Assembly (NCBI GenBank): GCA_029718625.1
Contig: CM056380.1
Span: 103,111,893 to 103,175,892 of the forward strand
Origin: Synaphobranchus kaupii
Taxonomy: Eukaryota > Chordata > Actinopteri > Anguilliformes > Synaphobranchidae
Length of the DNA stretch: 64,000 nucleotides
Reading direction: 5' to 3'
Part shown: piece after piece, positions 61,115-64,000 of the stretch
Position numbering within the stretch: position 1 is the first letter of the stretch
Layout: the number at the start of each line of letters is the position of its first letter
The notes under the pieces: model-generated
What the model saw: only the letters and a program-made list of their open reading frames with translations
Database searches by the model: none
What the model was told of the DNA's origin: nothing
Made by a program: the position numbers and the translations under genes

Positions 61115-63087
61115 TGGAATAACATGGATTGATTTGGAAGTTGTGTAAGACAAGAGTAGTAAAATGAGTTTTAGAGAACATTACAGCAAACAGGCTTTCT
61201 GTTGTACATAACCTTGGTCAACAGGATCACAACTGGAGCTGGATGAGTTGTGTGGCTGTATGGATTTTCCCCGCCTTGCATGGATGACACAGTACTTCAG
61301 AATTTTGAAAGGAACTGAATGATGTCTGAACTACTGGATGAATTAAATTTCACCCATACATGAGCCTCAAAAATGTTATATAGAGGTAATCACAGTTTGA
61401 TGCAAAGTATGCAGGCTTATATTATATACTGTATATATTTGATTTTCAAAACAACCCTGAGAATGGCTCCCAAAAGTGGCTCCTCTGGTGAATTGGGCAC
61501 CTGCAGCCCGCCTGACACAGCTGCACATGAAGAGCAGTCCTCCAGTGAGATGGCTGTGAAGTTCGGCTGCAGCAGCCAATAGCACACGTTCCCAAGTACG
61601 TGTACTCATCTACACTCTCACAGATTGATTTAAGATCTTGCAGGGAAGTGGTGTGCCCTGGAAAAATTATGAAAAGCACCCAACGAGGGAAAAGGTAAAA
61701 AAATAAATAAAAAAAGCTTTTTCTATTATACAGTATTTAAATGGAAACAATAGTCTTTTCACTTGATTAGTGAGTGGAGCCACATTAGCTAGAACCCATG
61801 AAGTTGGTAACGTGAACAGCTGCTCTCTTATATTTGGACATAAGTGCACACAAAAGAGCCCATGAAACTCTTAAAGCATTAGCATGTTAACTTATTTTAA
61901 TAGTCACCTGACAGTATGCTACGTAGTTAGTTACATCCAGCTTTGATGAAGTAGGCTAAGGCAGCTATAAAGCTTTTTATTTTAGCCTTGCAAGCATAGC
62001 TAGCTAGCATCTTCATCATTCCCTTAACTTTGACTTTTCAGTGCCTTTTAGCCGTGCGTTCCGTTCAGAGCAGCTGCATTATACCGCATCCAACCACTTC
62101 ATCATTTTCACTGACCATGAAACAAAATCACGTGGCCTTTTTGCTTTCAAGAAAAAAATATGTACTCCTGCAATAAAAAAAAGGATATGATTATTACTTT
62201 AATTTTGGACTTCGGCAATCGAATCTACGTGAAGGCTGGGTTCATCGCCTTTGCTCCCGTGCAGCTAATCCAAGCAGCACGTCCTCCGCCTTAGCGCTAC
62301 AGGTAATTACATTAGTCTGAATAAAGCCGTGGACTGTACTCGCGGCGCGTAACGCCGTCCCCCCACATTTAATAAAATATTCCTCATCCATGCATAAGTT
62401 GTCGTGATAAATAATATCTGCCGTGTAGCGCGCCGCATAATGAATAAGACCCTGAGGGGATCGAGGAGGTGGGCGTCCAGCTGCATGATTCATCAGAGTG
62501 CTTACACTATGCATGTATTAAGCCGCTCTTCTGTAGGAACTGCTTCTTGTGAACACACTTCTGCGTGCGTACCATCGATAATCAATACCTGTCATGTCCC
62601 TGCAACCCTCTTGGGGTTATACGGTCACGTGCTTTCTCCAACCCCCTCTACAATATCTTACCAGGGGCAACATTAGTCATATGAAGCCCTTCTGGTTTAG
62701 AGAAGGAATCCCGCACTGCAGGCCTGTGATAATTGTCACTGAGACCTGTACCTATGCACACTGAGAGCGGCATGCTATGTAGTAGGCAGTGCATCCTGTG
62801 AATCTAATGAAATAAAAACATGTTTTTAGCCTGTTTTACTTTTCATTGTATTTGGCTTGAGGTTTTCAGTCAATCTGATAGTCACCTGGGACACAGCATT
62901 TCAGAGCTATTGGTAAAAGCTGAACTCAAAAACTGATACTGTCATCTGCAAGGAATCTTTAATGTGTTAACAACCTTTCAAACTGCACTTGAAAAAAGGC
63001 CAGTGCTGGAAAACAGTCCCAAAACATGAATCACAATCTCCCTGCTAAAACAGAACGTAGTTGGCCAAATGTTACTTTAGCCAAACC
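61115..63087. other. Gene-flank sequence; one CpG-rich block
   Basis: 62220-62480 is CpG-richer and contains TAATTA-type homeodomain words (GGTAATTACATTAGTC). It has no supported exon and could be a regulatory element. The remainder is unique and AT-rich. Confidence 0.4.
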
Positions 63088-64000
63088 TGGTTAAACCCGC
63101 CGGATGCTGTTGGTGAAAAGGCATATTCTTGACCAGGTAGAGCACTTACTGGATCCCATGCAATTTGCCTATAGGGCCAAAAGAGGAGTCAATGATGCTA
63201 CACTCACACTTCTTAACCTTTTATACACACACTTGGAAGGCCCCAAGACACAGGGCCTCCTCCACCTTTAACACCATTCAACCACATCTTTTAGCAGAAA
63301 GGCTTTTTAACACATTTTAAACTGGATTTTAACATTGTTGGTTGGATTTTGGATTTTTTGACAGAGGTCAAAATGTGAAGGTCAAGGGTTGTATGTCAGA
63401 CAAACTCTGCTCATCTACTGGGTCTCAGGGATGTGTATTATCCCCCGTTCTGTACATTCTTTATACAGATGATTGTAGGAGTCCGGATGACAATAGACAC
63501 GTCATAAAGTTTGCTGATTACTCAGTCATTGTGAGTCTCCTCCATGACGGGGACACTGAACATGGGCCTGTAGTGGAAGATTTTGTTAAGTGGAGTGACT
63601 CTTTCCTCCCAACTTAACGTGTCTAAAGCCAAAGACATGATCATCGATTTTAGAAAAGAGCCTCAAGTCACAAAGCCTACTGTTATCAACGAACAAAATG
63701 TTGAAATAGCAAGCACCTACAAGTACCTAGGCACAGTGGTCGATCATAAACTTTTATTTGAGGAAAATACAGATGCCATTTGCAAAAAGAGCCAGCAGCG
63801 TCTGTTTTTTCTAAGAAAACTTTGATCTTTTAATATATGCAAGACGATGACCTTATTTTATAGGTCGTTCGTGGAATCAGTTTTAACCTTTAATATGGTG
63901 GCTTGGTTTGGTAATCTGAACACTAGCAACAGGGACAGATTGTGCAGGATAGTGAAGGTTGCTAGCAAAATCATTGGTGCACAGCAGAAACAACTGAAAG
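63088..64000 (+). pseudogene. LINE (CR1/L2-like) reverse transcriptase, dead, cut by window end
   Basis: Reads LLVKRHILDQVEHLLDPMQF then AYRAKRGVNDATLTLLNLLY, then a deletion, then TFNTIQPHLLAERL. Motif A (LFVDFSSAFNTI in relatives) has lost the Asp-containing half. After a frameshift: STGSQGCVLSPVLYILYTDD (motif B region), then KFADYSVIVSLL, where the catalytic FADD is FADY (63510-63521). After another shift: QLNVSKAKDMIIDFRK and STYKYLGTVVDHKL, then LFFLRKL, a stop, and RSFVESVLTFNMVAWFG to the edge. Catalytic losses, shifts and stops make it inactive. The clade is inferred by resemblance only. Confidence 0.92.

Overview
The window reads as teleost fish nuclear DNA, mostly or entirely intron and 5' flank of one host gene. 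Three signs point to a teleost: vertebrate-style splice sites; dense CA/TG and CT microsatellites; and a tRNA-derived SINE ending in a GGATAAGAGCGTCTGCTAAATG tail with (TGTAA)n. That tail is known from the eel UnaL2 LINE and UnaSINE families, so an elopomorph (eel or tarpon relative) is a reasonable guess, but similar tails occur in other fish. There are 500 Ns at 4321-4820. No bacterial-type operons, CRISPR arrays, rRNA or functional tRNA genes were seen.

Host gene: one coding exon is firmly recognised, 825-929 on the minus strand. It is 105 bp, phase 0, and encodes part of the FERM domain of a protein 4.1 family member, closest by eye to epb41l1 (protein 4.1N). The rest of the gene's 5' side should therefore lie at higher coordinates. 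Two further minus-strand candidates for untranslated or alternative 5' exons carry consensus donors: 11416-11542, and 47541 to about 47910, the latter with a TATA box just upstream. Neither can be proved from sequence alone. No convincing plus-strand host exon was found.

Mobile DNA makes up most of what can be named. There are three copies of one PIF/Harbinger family (15740-17740, 30488-32762, and 52970-54132 reversed), one of which keeps a decayed HARBI1-like transposase. There are three Tc1/mariner-like remnants (18975, 21561, 56575). Two short hAT-type elements have perfect 8-bp target duplications (25083, 35362). Several TTAA-flanked elements occur (984, 20447, 49729, plus partial copies at 52427 and 59811). 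A 284-293 bp element beginning GGGGCCACATGT is present three times (25478, 40112, 60822), and there are several hairpin MITEs. A 2,045-bp solo LTR (43851-45895) has TG/CA ends and a TCAAC duplication. A gypsy integrase fragment lies at 52106, a dead LINE reverse transcriptase runs off the right edge (63088-64000), and there are two full-length SINEs plus several bare LINE/SINE tails.

Layout: 0.8-1.5 kb host exon and MITE; 1.5-15 kb intron with microsatellites and an eroded minisatellite; 15.7-22.1 kb DNA-transposon cluster; 25-32.8 kb hAT, MITE, hairpin and Harbinger; 35-41.7 kb hAT, 58-bp minisatellite, MITE, LINE fragments and SINE; 43.8-45.9 kb solo LTR; 47.5-47.9 kb candidate promoter and first exon; 49.7-54.1 kb nested mosaic; 57-59.1 kb tandem arrays; 59.8-64 kb further repeats and the LINE. 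Nothing looks like a cooperating gene system. The interest lies in the host-gene 5' structure and in dated, nested and rearranged transposons.
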